Of a DNA stretch of 64,000 nucleotides, positions 1 through 9,566 are shown one piece after another. Under the pieces are notes generated by a model that saw only the letters and a program-made list of their open reading frames with translations, ran no database searches and was not told where the DNA came from. Both the position numbers and the translations under genes were made by a program. Each line of letters opens with the position of its first letter. Position 1 is the stretch's first letter. The stretch comes from Phycisphaerales bacterium (GTDB taxonomy: Bacteria > Planctomycetota > Phycisphaerae > Phycisphaerales > SM1A02), in contig SIAM01000002.1 of assembly GCA_009691785.1 (NCBI GenBank), positions 33,434 through 97,433 of the forward strand, written 5' to 3'.

Positions 1-2
1 AC

Positions 3-935
3 GATGAACTTGTTTTATACGGCGATCGACGCGTCATTGAAGAAACATTCAGTGAGCGCGGAATTTCCGACAAGCGCCTGACCATTGTCGCCACCACCGA
101 AGTCATTGGCATGGAAGAGTCACCTGTTGAGGCGATTCGTTCCAAGCGCGACGCGAGCATGGTTGTGATGGCGAAAGACGCCAGCCCAAAAAATGAAAAT
201 AAACTGCACGCCATTGTGAGCGCGGGCAACACCGGCGCCATGGTGAGCGCGGCGCAAATGCACATGCGTCGCATTCCAAATGTGGTCCGACCTGGCATTG
301 CCGTCACCGTTCCAACTTTCGCTGGCGCCGTGGTGCTGATCGATGTTGGAGCCAATATCGAGCCAAAACCAGTGCATTTGGCGCAGTACGGAGTGATGGG
401 CGCCATCTACGCCAAGATTGCGTGCGGCATTGAAAATCCGCGCGTGGCCATTATGAATGTGGGCGGCGAAGAAGCCAAGGGCACCGATGACATGCGACTT
501 GCGCGCGACATGCTGCGCGCCGCCGCCGGTTTAAATTTCACCGGCTTTGTTGAAGGTCGCGGCGTGTTTGATGGCGAAGCCGATGTGGTGATCACCGATG
601 GCGTGGTTGGAAACGTCATGATTAAACTTGCCGAAGGACTTTCCAAAGGCATCTTCAAAGCGCTGGCGCGTGAAGTGTTGGCGATTGATCCAGAACTTGC
701 GGCGCGCCTTGAGCCCGTTGTAAAAAGTTTGTACGCCAAACATGACTATCACGAGTTTGGTGGCGCGCCTCTTCTTGGCGTGAACGGCATCGCGCTGATT
801 AGCCATGGCTCCAGCCAAGCGCGCACAATTATGAACGCCATCACGCGCATGAAGATGTTCGCGGCTTCAAACATCAACGCGCAAATGAGCGAGCAACTTG
901 GTCTTATGCGTATTTCGGACGAGGTCTCTGCGTGA
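3..935 (+). CDS. plsX: Phosphate acyltransferase PlsX (5' truncated by window edge)
   Basis: Frame is open from base 3 (DELVLYGDRRVIEETFSERG...); PlsX-like NTGAMVSAA, GFVEGR and DVVITDGVVGNVMIK segments; immediately upstream of fabH. Confidence 0.95.
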   Translation, partial: DELVLYGDRRVIEETFSERGISDKRLTIVATTEVIGMEESPVEAIRSKRDASMVVMAKDASPKNENKLHAIVSAGNTGAMVSAAQMHMRRIPNVVRPGIAVTVPTFAGAVVLIDVGANIEPKPVHLAQYGVMGAIYAKIACGIENPRVAIMNVGGEEAKGTDDMRLARDMLRAAAGLNFTGFVEGRGVFDGEADVVITDGVVGNVMIKLAEGLSKGIFKALAREVLAIDPELAARLEPVVKSLYAKHDYHEFGGAPLLGVNGIALISHGSSQARTIMNAITRMKMFAASNINAQMSEQLGLMRISDEVSA

Positions 936-1936
936 TACAGCCCTCCGGCGCATGCGGCGTCCGGATGGCGGGCACTGGGTCCGCTGTTCCGGAAAAAATT
1001 CTCACCAACGACGATTTGTCGCGCATTCTTGACACCACGGACGAGTGGATCACGCAGCGCACTGGCATTCGTTGCCGCCGCGTGAGCGATCAATCAAAAG
1101 AAGGCACATTTACGCTGTCGCGCGACGCTTTGTGCCGTGCGCTTGATGCCGCCTCCATGAAGGCATCCGACCTGGATTTGCTGATCATTGGAACATGCAC
1201 CGCGGAAATGCGCTGCCCAAGTTTGGCCTGCCGAGTGGCCGGCGATGTGGGCGCCATCAACGCCGGCGCATTTGATGTGACCGCGGCCTGCAGCGGATTT
1301 GTCTACGCGCTGAATGTCGCCGAGACAATGGTGCGCTCGGGTCGATATAAAAATGTTGGCGTGATTGGCGCCGACGCCATGAGCACCATGGTCGACTACC
1401 AAGATCGCTCGGTCAGTATTTTATTTGGCGACGCCGCGGGCGCCGCAATTCTTGTGCCCGACCCAGACTTGAACCGCGGATGCATTTATCAAACGCTGGG
1501 CTCGGATGGCCGCGACTGGACTGGTTTGTACATTCCAAATCGCGCGCAGGAAGTTCCAGAAGCCGACAAGGACAATCCAATTCGTCTTGGCTATTTGCGC
1601 ATGGATGGCCGCGAGATTTTTAAATTTGCCGTGACCAAATTTCGCGAAGTGATCGCCGACGCGCTGGAGAAGACCGGACTGACCGCCGACGACATTAGTC
1701 AAATTGTGTGCCACCAAAGCAACGCGCGCATTATTGAGAACGCCATTGAAAAATTAAAATTGCCGCGTGAAAAAGTTTTGATCAACATTGATCAATATGG
1801 AAATTCCAGCTCTGGAAGCGTTGGCTTGTGCCTGGATCAGGTGTGGCGCGCTGGCAAAGTTCCCGCGGGAAAGCCCATGATTTTGGTGGCTTTTGGTGGC
1901 GGCGTGACTTGGGCTAGCAATGTGTGGAATGTTTAA
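932..1936 (+). CDS. fabH: 3-oxoacyl-ACP synthase III (FabH)
   Basis: AACSGF active-site Cys, CHQSNARI His, GNSSSGS Asn; overlaps plsX stop by 4 nt. Confidence 0.97.
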   Translation: MIQPSGACGVRMAGTGSAVPEKILTNDDLSRILDTTDEWITQRTGIRCRRVSDQSKEGTFTLSRDALCRALDAASMKASDLDLLIIGTCTAEMRCPSLACRVAGDVGAINAGAFDVTAACSGFVYALNVAETMVRSGRYKNVGVIGADAMSTMVDYQDRSVSILFGDAAGAAILVPDPDLNRGCIYQTLGSDGRDWTGLYIPNRAQEVPEADKDNPIRLGYLRMDGREIFKFAVTKFREVIADALEKTGLTADDISQIVCHQSNARIIENAIEKLKLPREKVLINIDQYGNSSSGSVGLCLDQVWRAGKVPAGKPMILVAFGGGVTWASNVWNV

Positions 1937-2015
1937 TTTTTCACGGTCCGTCGGGTGGCGTGGCTAATGTCTTTCTTTCAATTCGCGTGGAGCATTTCCA
2001 CCTAGGAGCGTTTCA

Positions 2016-2984
2016 ATGAGTCTTAATGCAATTTTCTTGGCGCCAGGTCAAGGCGCGCAAAGCGTGGGCATGGGCAAGTCGTGGCACGACGCAAGTCCGG
2101 CCGCGCGCGCCATCTTTGAAGAGGCCAATGACATTGCCCACTTTCATGGCGACGGCACGCTAAGTCAACTTTGCTTTGAAGGTCCCGCTGAGCGGCTGAA
2201 TCAAACAGATGTCAGCCAGCCCGCGCTTTTAGTGTGCGGCATTGCCTGCCACGCTGCGCTTGTGGAGCGACACGGTGAGATTGAAATTTCCGGAACGCTT
2301 GGACTTTCGCTTGGCGAGTACACGGCGCTGGCATTGGCGGGCGCGTTCACCTGGCAAGACGCGCTGCGACTTGTTCTTATTCGCGGCCGTCTTATGCAAG
2401 AAGCTGCCGTTGCAAGCCAAGGTGGAATGGTTGCTCTGATTGGCGCCGACGAGGAAAAAGCCAACGCGGTGTGCTTGGCCGCGGCGCAAGATGGAGTGCT
2501 TGTGCCCGCCAACTTCAACGCGCCGGGACAAATTGTGTTAAGCGGTCACGCTGTGGCATGCGATCGGGCCTGTGTTGAAGCCAGCAAACTTGGCCTGCGC
2601 GCCAGCAAACTGACCGTGGCGGGCGCGTTTCATAGCCCACTCATGCAACCCGCCGCACACGGCATGACCAAGGCCTTGGCGGATGTGCATATTCACCCGC
2701 TGAAATGCCCAGTGTGGAGCAATGTCACGGGCAAGCCGCACCACATGAATGAGCCGCAAAGCGTGCGGAAATTGTTGGTGGATCAACTGGTGCAACCCGT
2801 GCGTTGGGACGCTTGCTGCGCCGATATGATTGCATGGCGCGCATCCAAGGAACTGGAAGGCATTTGCAAGGTGTATGAACTTGCGCCAGGCACCGTGCTG
2901 CGCGGATTGATGCGACGAATTCACAAAGCCACTGAGGTCACGACACATGATTCAATTGCGGAAACTCACAATGCAAAAAGTTAA
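2016..2984 (+). CDS. fabD: Malonyl-CoA:ACP transacylase (FabD)
   Basis: FLAPGQGAQSVGMG, GLSLGEYTALALAGAF, GAFHSPLM motifs. Confidence 0.96.
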   Translation: MSLNAIFLAPGQGAQSVGMGKSWHDASPAARAIFEEANDIAHFHGDGTLSQLCFEGPAERLNQTDVSQPALLVCGIACHAALVERHGEIEISGTLGLSLGEYTALALAGAFTWQDALRLVLIRGRLMQEAAVASQGGMVALIGADEEKANAVCLAAAQDGVLVPANFNAPGQIVLSGHAVACDRACVEASKLGLRASKLTVAGAFHSPLMQPAAHGMTKALADVHIHPLKCPVWSNVTGKPHHMNEPQSVRKLLVDQLVQPVRWDACCADMIAWRASKELEGICKVYELAPGTVLRGLMRRIHKATEVTTHDSIAETHNAKS

Positions 2985-3750
2985 TTTAGTTTCAACATTG
3001 CGCGCCACGCTTTCATGCGCCTCTCTCTTGACACTGGTCATTGCGTGCGGCAAGACCGAATCCAACCAGCAACCCGAGGCCGCAGAAGCGCAGCCGGTGG
3101 CGGTGGTGGAAGAGGCGCCCAAAGAATCACTCAACGACATGATGAAGCGCCTTGGCATTGATAAGCGCGTTCGCGTTGAGGATGGCGACAAAGCCCCAAG
3201 CAATCCCATTCAAGCCGAAGTTATCGTTGTGTTTTTTGACGCCATGGTGCACGGCAACGCGGCTAAATTAAAGCCGCTGCTCAGTCCACAAGACCAAGCC
3301 GTGTTGGCTGATATGCAAGCAAGCGGCCAATGGAAATCCGCCACAGAAAATATCAACCGCGTGAACGTGGGTTGGATCACGGGCACTGAACCAGACACGC
3401 TTTCAGTGTTGGGGTTTTTCTCAACTGGCGATACATTCGCCGCGCAACTGTGGTCACTTTCATCTGGAGCAAATGATCAGCCTTTGGTCATGACCGCTCT
3501 TGCGTCGCCCCAAAAAATTGAAGAAAAACTACAAGGAAGCAAGACTGCCGATCGCATCAAGCAATGGTTAACATTGAATAAATTAGAGCTAAGCGAAGCC
3601 AAAAAACCCGACGAAACAATTGAGGTTCCTCAACAAGATCGCTCGATCAAGGGGGACGCGCCCGGCCGTTCAGGTTCGGACGATGATCCGCCGCGCCCCT
3701 CTTCACGCCCAGGCAAGAGAGCCCCCAGCGACCCTGTTGAAAAACCATAA
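2977..3750 (+). CDS. Putative lipoprotein, unknown function
   Basis: Start at MQKVNL (ORF open from 2947); signal sequence with lipobox-like LVIAC; charged C-terminal tail. Confidence 0.75.
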   Translation, partial: KVNLVSTLRATLSCASLLTLVIACGKTESNQQPEAAEAQPVAVVEEAPKESLNDMMKRLGIDKRVRVEDGDKAPSNPIQAEVIVVFFDAMVHGNAAKLKPLLSPQDQAVLADMQASGQWKSATENINRVNVGWITGTEPDTLSVLGFFSTGDTFAAQLWSLSSGANDQPLVMTALASPQKIEEKLQGSKTADRIKQWLTLNKLELSEAKKPDETIEVPQQDRSIKGDAPGRSGSDDDPPRPSSRPGKRAPSDPVEKP

Positions 3751-3798
3751 TAATTTTGCGCGCAAATTAAATAATTCATGCCTGCGTTGCTTTATGTG

Positions 3799-3826
3799 TT
3801 GACATCCATATGAACTCATAAATAAT
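3799..3826 (+). promoter_or_regulatory. Candidate sigma70-type promoter upstream of fabG
   Basis: Perfect TTGACA (3799-3804), 16-nt spacer, AATAAT (3821-3826, 5/6 match to TATAAT). Confidence 0.6.
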
Positions 3827-3877
3827 TTTATTAGCTACACTTCTGCACGAATTGAAATTTCTTCAACAGGAGATTGC

Positions 3878-4615
3878 ATCATCGAAAAGCGAGTAGCCAT
3901 TGTCACTGGCGCCAGCCGAGGAATTGGAAAAGCCATTGCGCAACGCTTGGCAAAAGATGGCCGCCATGTTGTTGGCGTGGCGCGCACCGATGCCAACCTT
4001 GCCGGTGTGATAGCCGCCGTGCAAGCCGATGGCGGTTCCATGGAAGGCATGGCTTGTGATGTGGCCGATGGCGTTGCGCTTGCCGCGTTGGTTGAGGCTG
4101 TTGCGGAAAAGCATGGTCGCCTAGATATTTTGGTGAACAACGCCGGCATTACCCGCGACGGATTGCTGCTGCGCATGAGCGATCAAGATTTTGACGAGGT
4201 GATTCAAGTGAATTTACGCAGCGCGTTTGTCACCTGCCGCGCCGCCGCGCGCCCCATGATGCGCGGACGCTGGGGCCGCATTGTGAATGTCGGCAGCGTG
4301 AGCGGTTTGATGGGAAATGCGGGGCAAGTGAACTATTCCACCGCCAAAGCCGCGCTTGTTGGCATGACCAAATCAATCGCCCGCGAGCTTGGTTCCAAAG
4401 GCTTAACCGCCAATTTGATTGCGCCAGGATTTATTGAAACCGACATGACCGCTAGTTTGCCGCCACAAGTGAAGGAGGCTGCCCTGCCAAGCATTCCGCT
4501 TCGGCGCTTTGGTCTTCCCGCGGATATCGCCGCTGCGGTGGCGTTTATCACTAGCGAAGAAGCGAGTTACATCACGGGGCAAGTCCTTGCCGTTGACGGC
4601 GGCATGTCCATGTGA
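3878..4615 (+). CDS. fabG: 3-oxoacyl-ACP reductase (FabG), apparent ATC start
   Basis: IIEKRVAIVTGASRGIGKAIA Rossmann motif lies upstream of the first ATG (3947); SD-like AGGAGA at 3868-3873; YSTAKAALVGMTKSIARE active site. Confidence 0.9.
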   Translation: MIEKRVAIVTGASRGIGKAIAQRLAKDGRHVVGVARTDANLAGVIAAVQADGGSMEGMACDVADGVALAALVEAVAEKHGRLDILVNNAGITRDGLLLRMSDQDFDEVIQVNLRSAFVTCRAAARPMMRGRWGRIVNVGSVSGLMGNAGQVNYSTAKAALVGMTKSIARELGSKGLTANLIAPGFIETDMTASLPPQVKEAALPSIPLRRFGLPADIAAAVAFITSEEASYITGQVLAVDGGMSM

Positions 4616-4702
4616 TTGTGAAATATGATGTGTGCATGAATGTGTAATTTCCGTTAAGATCCCAAACTTCAGACCTGTCCATTTTTGATTTAGGAGAAGC
4701 CC

Positions 4703-4960
4703 GTGACCGAGCAAGAGATTGAAACAAAAGTAATTGGAATCGTCGCTGAACAAATGGGTGTTGATAAAGATCAGATCACCCGCGACACCAGTTTCACCAA
4801 TGACCTCAACGCCGACAGCCTTGACACGGTCGAGCTTGTTATGGAGCTTGAGGAGGAATTTGACACTCAAATTCCGGATGAGCAAGCCGAAAAGATCCAC
4901 ACCGTGGGTCAAGCGGTGGACTTCATCAACAAGAACTTATCCAGCGGCAAGGACAAGTGA
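4703..4960 (+). CDS. acpP: Acyl carrier protein
   Basis: [21 protein letters not shown] phosphopantetheine site. Confidence 0.98.
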   Translation: MTEQEIETKVIGIVAEQMGVDKDQITRDTSFTNDLNADSLDTVELVMELEEEFDTQIPDEQAEKIHTVGQAVDFINKNLSSGKDK

Positions 4961-5001
4961 CGCGCGAGGCTTCTTTAGTCTCGATCGCGTAAAATATTCC
5001 C

Positions 5002-6264
5002 ATGCGAACCATCACGCTTCGCCGCGTCGTGGTCACAGGACTCGGCGCAATCACCGATGTCGGTCTGGATGTCGACTCTTTTTGGGCTTCCCTTTTGGCG
5101 GGCAAGTCTGGAATTGGACCCATTACCAATTTCCCGCAAAATGAGGAGTGGACAACACGTTTTGGCGGTGAAGTCCGCGGCTTTGATTTGGAAAAACATG
5201 CGGGCATTGATGGGCGCGAATCCAGACGCATGGACAACTTTGCCATCTACGGCTTGGGCGCGGCAACTCAGGCTGCGAACGACTGCGGAATTGATTTCAC
5301 AACTGGCGATCCTGATCGCCGCGGCGTTGCTGTTGGCAGCGGCGTTGGTGGCATCAACACAATTGAGACTGGCTTGTACAAACTTTTGGAGAGCGGCCCG
5401 CGCAAAGTGAGCCCGTTCATTGTTCCGCGACTCATGGTCAACGCATGCGCTGGTCAAATTAGCATTCGCTACAACTTGCGTGGCTTCAACATTGCCACGG
5501 CAACGGCTTGCGCCTCTGGCTCGCATTCAATCGGCGCCGCGTACCATGCCATTCAACGCAATGACGTCGATGTCATGTTCGCTGGCGGCGCTGAAAGTGG
5601 AATTGGTCCCGTGTGCGTGGCGGCTTTCAGCGCCATGAAAGCGCTCAGCACTCGCAACGATGATCCACCGAAAGCCAGCCGTCCATTTGACAAGGACCGC
5701 GATGGATTTGTGCTGGCCGACGGCGCCGCCATTTTGGTGCTGGAGGAATTGGAGCACGCCAAGAAGCGCGGCGCTAAGATTTACGCGGAAATTATTGGCT
5801 ACGGTTCCAGCGGCGACGCATTTCACATTGCGGCGCCAGATGAGCAAGGTTCCGGCGCCAAGCGCTCCATGGCATGGGCGCTGCGCGATGGGCAAGTGAA
5901 TCCCGAACAAATTGGCTACATCAACGCGCACGGAACCAGCACTCCGCTAGGTGACCGCGCTGAGGTGAATGCGGTCAAGCAACTCTTCGGCGCGCACGCT
6001 TACACATTAGCTATGAGCAGCACCAAAGGTGTCACGGGTCACGCGCTTGGCGCGGCGGGCGGCATTGAAAGTATCGCCACCATCTTGGCCATTCACAAAG
6101 GCGTCTTGCCCCCCACCATTAATTTGGACAACCCCGACGAGGGAATGGATTTAAATTTTGTGGCGCACACGCCGCAAGAACGCAAACTTGATTTTGCCAT
6201 CAACAATTCATTTGGATTTGGCGGTCACAACACCAGCCTTATCTTTTGCCGCTTCAACGGCTAA
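5002..6264 (+). CDS. fabF: 3-oxoacyl-ACP synthase II (FabF)
   Basis: VVVTGLGAITDVG, ATACASGSHSIG, NAHGTSTPLGD, KGVTGHALGAAGG, NNSFGFGGHN. Confidence 0.97.
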   Translation: MRTITLRRVVVTGLGAITDVGLDVDSFWASLLAGKSGIGPITNFPQNEEWTTRFGGEVRGFDLEKHAGIDGRESRRMDNFAIYGLGAATQAANDCGIDFTTGDPDRRGVAVGSGVGGINTIETGLYKLLESGPRKVSPFIVPRLMVNACAGQISIRYNLRGFNIATATACASGSHSIGAAYHAIQRNDVDVMFAGGAESGIGPVCVAAFSAMKALSTRNDDPPKASRPFDKDRDGFVLADGAAILVLEELEHAKKRGAKIYAEIIGYGSSGDAFHIAAPDEQGSGAKRSMAWALRDGQVNPEQIGYINAHGTSTPLGDRAEVNAVKQLFGAHAYTLAMSSTKGVTGHALGAAGGIESIATILAIHKGVLPPTINLDNPDEGMDLNFVAHTPQERKLDFAINNSFGFGGHNTSLIFCRFNG

Positions 6265-6291
6265 TCTCGTCGCCCTTACAATCCCCAACAC

Positions 6292-8307
6292 ATGCCACGA
6301 AATATTCCAGTTGGTAACGGCGACATGTTGGTGGCTTTTGACGACCTCTATCGCATTCGCGATTTGTATTGGCCGCATGTTGGTCAACCAAACCACACCT
6401 GCGGACACTTGCAACGCTTTGGCGTTTGGGCCGACGGACAATTTGCGTGGATGGATAGCCCGGGTTGGTCGCGCAGTTTTTCATACAAGCACAACACGTT
6501 GCTGACCGAGGTGCGTTTGCGCAATGAGCGCCTTGGCCTTGAGTTGCTGTGCCACGACGCGGTCGACTATTGGAGCCCCGTGTATTTTCGCCAAGTGATT
6601 GTCACGGATCTGTGGAACCGTCCGCGCGATGTGCGCGTGTTTTTTCACGCGGATTTAAGCGTGAATGAAAGCCCCGTGGGCGACACCGTGGCCTTTGATC
6701 CGCAAACTGGCGGCTTGATTCACTACAAAAACGATTTCTACTTTTTGTTCAACGGCAGCCATCCAGCCGGAGTTGGCGTGACCACCTACGCCACGGGCGC
6801 CAAAAGAATTGGCGAGGCCGAAGGCACGTGGCGCGACGCCGAGGACGGCATGTTGAGCCGCAACAGCATTGCGCAAGGCAGCGTGGACAGCGCCGTTGGC
6901 TTTCAACTTACGCTTGCTCCAAATGGCAGCGAGACATGCGTGTACTGGATCGCGGCCGGAAAAAGTTACGACGAAGTGCACGCGCTAAACCAGAAGGTCT
7001 GCGACAAAACTCCGCAACGCATGCTGGATCGCACCGAGGCGTATTGGCGTTTATGGTCGCGGCAGGAATTTTCTGGCGACGATCCGCTTCCAAAACATTT
7101 GCAGCAGTTGCAGACGCGCAGTTTGCTGATCGCACGCACGCAAATTGACAATGGTGGCGCCATTATTGCCGCGAATGATTACGACATCACACACTTCGCG
7201 GGCGACACCTATTCCTACATGTGGCCGCGCGACGGCGCGTTGGTGGCGCAATCATTGGTGTTGTCTGGGCAAAGCGAACTCAGTCGAAAATTTTTCCGCT
7301 TCTGCGAACGCGTGCGCCATCCCGATGGATATTTCCACCACAAGTACAACCCCAATGGAACGGTGGCTTCAAGTTGGCATCCGTGGCTCACGGAAAAGCC
7401 TTCGCTGCTGCCCATTCAACAAGATGAAACCGCGCTTATTCCCTGGGCTTTACGCCAACATTTTGTGAAATTCCGCGACGTGGAATTCATCAAGTCGCTG
7501 TACAACCCGCTGATTGTTGACACCGCGAATTGGATGATTTCATATCGCGACCACCACGGTTTGCCGCTTCCAAGTTGGGACTTGTGGGAGGAGCGGCGCG
7601 GCGTGCACTTGTTCACCGTGTGCGCAACCATTGGCGGCTTGCTTGCGGCAAGTCAATTTGCGCAGGACATGGGCGCACATGATCGCGCCACCGATTTCAG
7701 CGAGGCGGCGGACCGCATGCGCCTGGCCATGTTGAAACAAATGTGGGATCCAGAGCGCCGCTTGTTCGCGCGCACCGCCATCGCCGCCGAAGATGGTTCA
7801 TATCGTCTTGACTTCACCTTGGACGCGTCGGCATATGCGTTGTTCGCCTTTGATGTGTTGCCCGCCAACGACTCGCGTGTGTGCGACCACATGCGCGCCA
7901 TCCGCGATCGCCTTTGGGTGCGCACCGAAATTGGCGGCATAGCGCGCTACGAGCGCGACCCGTACCAGCAAGTTGAACACAAGGAACTGGAAAATGTTCC
8001 GGGCAATCCCTGGGTGATTTGCACGCTGTGGTTCGCGCAGTGGCTGATTGCCAAGGCCACATCCATCAACGAACTTGACGAGGCCATTCCCTATCTTGAA
8101 TGGACCAATTGGCGCGCCTCTTCCAGCGGCGTGCTGGCCGAGCAATACCATCCCTACACTGGCGCGCAAATTTCTGTGAGCCCGCTGACATGGAGCCACG
8201 CCACGCTCATCACAACCTCCATGCAATATCGCCTGCGGCACGTGGAATTAACCAACGCCCATGCCGCGGCGGCGCGTGACGCCCTGATTGATGGCGCATC
8301 CGCATAA
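6292..8307 (+). CDS. Glycoside hydrolase family 15 (glucoamylase-like) protein
   Basis: TYSYMWPRDGALVAQSL, LPLPSWDLWEERRGVHLFT and GNPWVICTLWFAQWL motifs of GH15. Confidence 0.9.
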   Translation: MPRNIPVGNGDMLVAFDDLYRIRDLYWPHVGQPNHTCGHLQRFGVWADGQFAWMDSPGWSRSFSYKHNTLLTEVRLRNERLGLELLCHDAVDYWSPVYFRQVIVTDLWNRPRDVRVFFHADLSVNESPVGDTVAFDPQTGGLIHYKNDFYFLFNGSHPAGVGVTTYATGAKRIGEAEGTWRDAEDGMLSRNSIAQGSVDSAVGFQLTLAPNGSETCVYWIAAGKSYDEVHALNQKVCDKTPQRMLDRTEAYWRLWSRQEFSGDDPLPKHLQQLQTRSLLIARTQIDNGGAIIAANDYDITHFAGDTYSYMWPRDGALVAQSLVLSGQSELSRKFFRFCERVRHPDGYFHHKYNPNGTVASSWHPWLTEKPSLLPIQQDETALIPWALRQHFVKFRDVEFIKSLYNPLIVDTANWMISYRDHHGLPLPSWDLWEERRGVHLFTVCATIGGLLAASQFAQDMGAHDRATDFSEAADRMRLAMLKQMWDPERRLFARTAIAAEDGSYRLDFTLDASAYALFAFDVLPANDSRVCDHMRAIRDRLWVRTEIGGIARYERDPYQQVEHKELENVPGNPWVICTLWFAQWLIAKATSINELDEAIPYLEWTNWRASSSGVLAEQYHPYTGAQISVSPLTWSHATLITTSMQYRLRHVELTNAHAAAARDALIDGASA

Positions 8308-8405
8308 ACAAGCAATATTGGGCTTCAAAACAAGCAAAATACAATTTCAACCAATCCTTTGCACGGCAAGTGAATCTGACCTTTGAAATCGGCGAATAAA
8401 TCCGA

Positions 8406-9515
8406 GTGAAATCCTCCAGACTTGAAGCTGCCCATCTCATTGAATCATCCAACCGCGCCATTGCCACGTGGACGGTTGACCAACATTATTGCAAAGACAA
8501 CACCATAGAGGAGCGTTACGGCGCGAATGGCAGGCGCATGTGGAACCAAGAAGTGGTTTCACGAATCGCCCACTTGGCTGAAGCCGTGGCTTTGGATAGA
8601 GAGAAAATTTTCATTAGCAACGCGTTGTGGTCCAAGACGGCGTTCATAGCCCGTGAATTAAACTCGGCTGATCTAACCGAAAATTTAAATTGCATGGTGA
8701 GCGTCTTGATTGAGCAGCTTCCAAAAGCGATTTCGGATTTGACCACGCCCATAATTGTCCATGCCGTTGAAACGCTGCTGAACAATCAAGAATGCGTGGT
8801 CAGTCCAATGTCGATTGCGGGAACTTCACGCGACCTAGCGCGCATGTATCTAATGCATTTGCTGCGGCGTGACCGCGCTGAGGCGGAGCGTTTCGTTTCA
8901 GATCTGTCCAAAAACGGCCTGACATTTTCTCAAATATGCGAGGGAATATTCGCGCTAGCCATGTTGGAGATTGGTCACATGTGGCACATCCAAGAAGCCA
9001 GCATTGCCGACGAACATTATTGCACCAATGCGACACAACAAATCTTGGAAGTGCTTCGTTCCAAGACTCCGCGCAAGGCCAGCAATGGATATCTCATGGT
9101 TGCCGCCTCCGTGGGCGGCGACATGCATGATCTTGGCATTCGAATTTTGTCAGCCATTTATGAAACCGAAGGCTGGAACGTGGAGTTTTTGGGAGCCAAC
9201 ACTCCCGCGCAGGAAATTGCCAACTCCATTGCGCCGCAGTCGTTTCGTGGCGGCGCCGATCTTTTGGCGCTGAGTGCCACAACAAGTTTGCGCATCCGCA
9301 CGGTTCAAGAAGTCATCGCCTCTGTGCGCGCCTCGCCCAATGGAAAGCTCATTCCTATTTTGGTGGGTGGTCAACCATTTCAACACATACATGATCTCTG
9401 GCAAGTTGTTGGCGCCAACGCGCAATCCCCAACCGCCTCCGCATCTCTTGAAATTGCGCTTCAACTTGTGATTGACTCTCACTTGAAGAAACCAAAAGAC
9501 AGACGCATAGATTAA
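8406..9515 (+). CDS. Cobalamin-binding protein with CarH-like B12 helical bundle and B12-binding domain, no recognisable HTH
   Basis: GTG start; Wx9EH (WHIQEASIADEH) and DxHxxG (GDMHDLGIRI) motifs; GANTPAQEI and LVGGQPF segments. Confidence 0.85.
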   Translation: MKSSRLEAAHLIESSNRAIATWTVDQHYCKDNTIEERYGANGRRMWNQEVVSRIAHLAEAVALDREKIFISNALWSKTAFIARELNSADLTENLNCMVSVLIEQLPKAISDLTTPIIVHAVETLLNNQECVVSPMSIAGTSRDLARMYLMHLLRRDRAEAERFVSDLSKNGLTFSQICEGIFALAMLEIGHMWHIQEASIADEHYCTNATQQILEVLRSKTPRKASNGYLMVAASVGGDMHDLGIRILSAIYETEGWNVEFLGANTPAQEIANSIAPQSFRGGADLLALSATTSLRIRTVQEVIASVRASPNGKLIPILVGGQPFQHIHDLWQVVGANAQSPTASASLEIALQLVIDSHLKKPKDRRID

Positions 9516-9566
9516 AGCGATCAACGTTCGTTGCGCATAGATGCAATGAGGTGGATCAATCGCGCA

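Noticed and set aside
3947-4615. fabG starting at ATG 3947 as in the ORF track
   Set aside because: Would remove the conserved VTGASRGIG cofactor-binding motif encoded just upstream in the same frame
4403-4912. 169-aa - strand ORF across fabG-acpP
   Set aside because: Shadow ORF spanning two well-supported genes
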